Below, one piece after another: positions 63,424 through 64,000 of a stretch of 64,000 bases of DNA (positions are counted from its first letter, which is position 1; each line of letters starts with the position of its first letter). A program made the position numbers and the translations under genes. Location: assembly GCF_000011485.1 (NCBI RefSeq), contig NC_005071.1, forward strand, positions 2,173,347-2,237,346, given 5' to 3'. The stretch is from Prochlorococcus marinus str. MIT 9313 (lineage in GTDB: Bacteria > Cyanobacteriota > Cyanobacteriia > PCC-6307 > Cyanobiaceae). The notes below the pieces were generated by a model. The model did no database searches, was not told the origin of the DNA, and was given only the letters and a program-made list of their open reading frames with translations.

Positions 63424-63675
63424 CTATATCACACTAGGGGTCTCTCGAATGCTCAAAACGCAGTTCACGTACACACAAATCCCACCACCAGCCACACCTT
63501 CCAGCTCATCATCAGACAGGTTTTGGCGATGATTGTTTAAGTCTTCTGTGGAGATCGCAAATCCTGCAGCCTTTGCAATAGCAACAACATCAGCACCTTC
63601 TGCTTTGAGCTGTTCCTGCAGTGAAGTATCGGCTTGAACTTTGGCGATGAATGCCTTCAGTTGTTCTTCTGACAT
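63424..63675 (-). CDS. procA: Prochlorosin precursor (ProcA), first gene of the array
   Basis: 83 residues; leader FAISTEDLNNHRQNL, core GICVYVNCVLSIRETPSVI. Again both Cys (3, 8) precede Ser11, Thr15 and Ser17, so reverse-direction rings are expected. Its upstream sequence differs from the internal genes: it lacks the GGCATCCGATACC block and has an AT-rich TAAATATAAAACG about 20-35 bases before the ATG, a candidate -10 region. This is the upstream end of the array. Confidence 0.95.
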   Translation of the reverse strand: MSEEQLKAFIAKVQADTSLQEQLKAEGADVVAIAKAAGFAISTEDLNNHRQNLSDDELEGVAGGGICVYVNCVLSIRETPSVI

Positions 63676-64000
63676 TTGGTTTTAGGTTTACGTTTTATAT
63701 TTAGCAGTCAGCAGGAGACAGAGAGAAAAATCAAACAAATCTTTCACGCCATTTAACGATCGGAAGCGGGCCTCATTGTCCCCATAGCCCCTTTTCAACG
63801 CACGTCTATTTCCATGAGACGTGATCCGTTAGGACAAGCAAGGTGCGTTGAGTCATTACTAGTAGACAACAAATAGCCTATCGGCCTATGTCCGTATTCA
63901 GCGTAAGCATTGCGTAAGCTCCTATTTGAAATCCCCTCAAAATCCTTTCAGCACAACCATTCTCAGTTACAGTGGAGGATAGGCATTTCTATACAGCATT
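63676..64000. promoter_or_regulatory. Upstream region of the procA array
   Basis: No gene. Contains the likely array promoter near 63676-63720 and nested inverted repeats: CAACGCAC (63796-63803) with GTGCGTTG (63843-63850), and CACGTCT (63801-63807) with AGACGTG (63817-63823). The two hairpins share bases and are mutually exclusive. Confidence 0.45.

Noticed and set aside
61551..63675. CRISPR array
   Set aside because: The regularly spaced repeats are coding leaders and cassette blocks with 340-420 base periods, not 25-40 base repeats with short spacers.

Overview
The window looks like the chromosome of a low-light Prochlorococcus of the MIT9313/MIT9303 type. Housekeeping proteins are of picocyanobacterial character. 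The decisive clue is an array of lanthipeptide (prochlorosin) precursor genes with near-identical Nif11-type leaders. One core, AACHNHAPSMPPSYWEGEC at 62681-62932, is the sequence I know as ProcA2.8 of strain MIT9313. I see no rRNA, tRNA or CRISPR array.

Layout. 1-5.3 kb: ybeY (cut by the window edge), dgkA, trpG, a secreted metallo-beta-lactamase-like protein, a hisC-like aminotransferase and argS. 5.7-7.2 kb: a REP-associated (Y1/HUH) transposase next to an orphan procA that has lost its start codon, plus a relic of a second procA cassette. 7.3-10.3 kb: nadC, mnmE, a DUF2062 protein. 10.3-20.3 kb: a gene-poor, AT-richer stretch with one clear large gene (mscS), a rubredoxin, several very small membrane or secreted proteins, two paralogous 56-57-residue proteins, and decayed genes. 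20.3-50 kb: dense core genome: ABC1 kinase, eno, gloA, a ClpB-type ATPase, the secE-nusG-rplK-rplA-rplJ-rplL operon, rnhA, pyrD, a pilM-pilN-pilO-pilQ operon, cobD, murG, pgk, rbgA/ylqF, rluD. 50.4-57 kb: a fused dipeptide-type ABC ATPase diverging from rel/spoT, then selO. 57-63.7 kb: accessory region with a 14-copy heptanucleotide repeat, a decayed tyrosine integrase, small unknown proteins mostly on the minus strand, a double-glycine peptide gene and six tandem procA genes.

How the accessory genes fit together. Each procA encodes a 64-residue leader ending in a double glycine and a core of 15-21 residues that shares almost nothing with its neighbours. In known prochlorosin biology a single promiscuous LanM synthetase (ProcM) dehydrates Ser/Thr and closes thioether rings with Cys, and a peptidase-containing ABC transporter cuts after GG and exports. 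Neither enzyme is in this window, so these precursors must be served in trans. The precursor genes are built as cassettes: a conserved 5-prime block, a conserved leader, a variable core and a small hairpin terminator. Truncated or orphan cassettes at 6.6 kb and 61.4-61.9 kb show that the array turns over by duplication and deletion.

Most small-protein calls (under 60 residues) come from reading the sequence directly and carry low to moderate confidence, except the rubredoxin, which is unmistakable.
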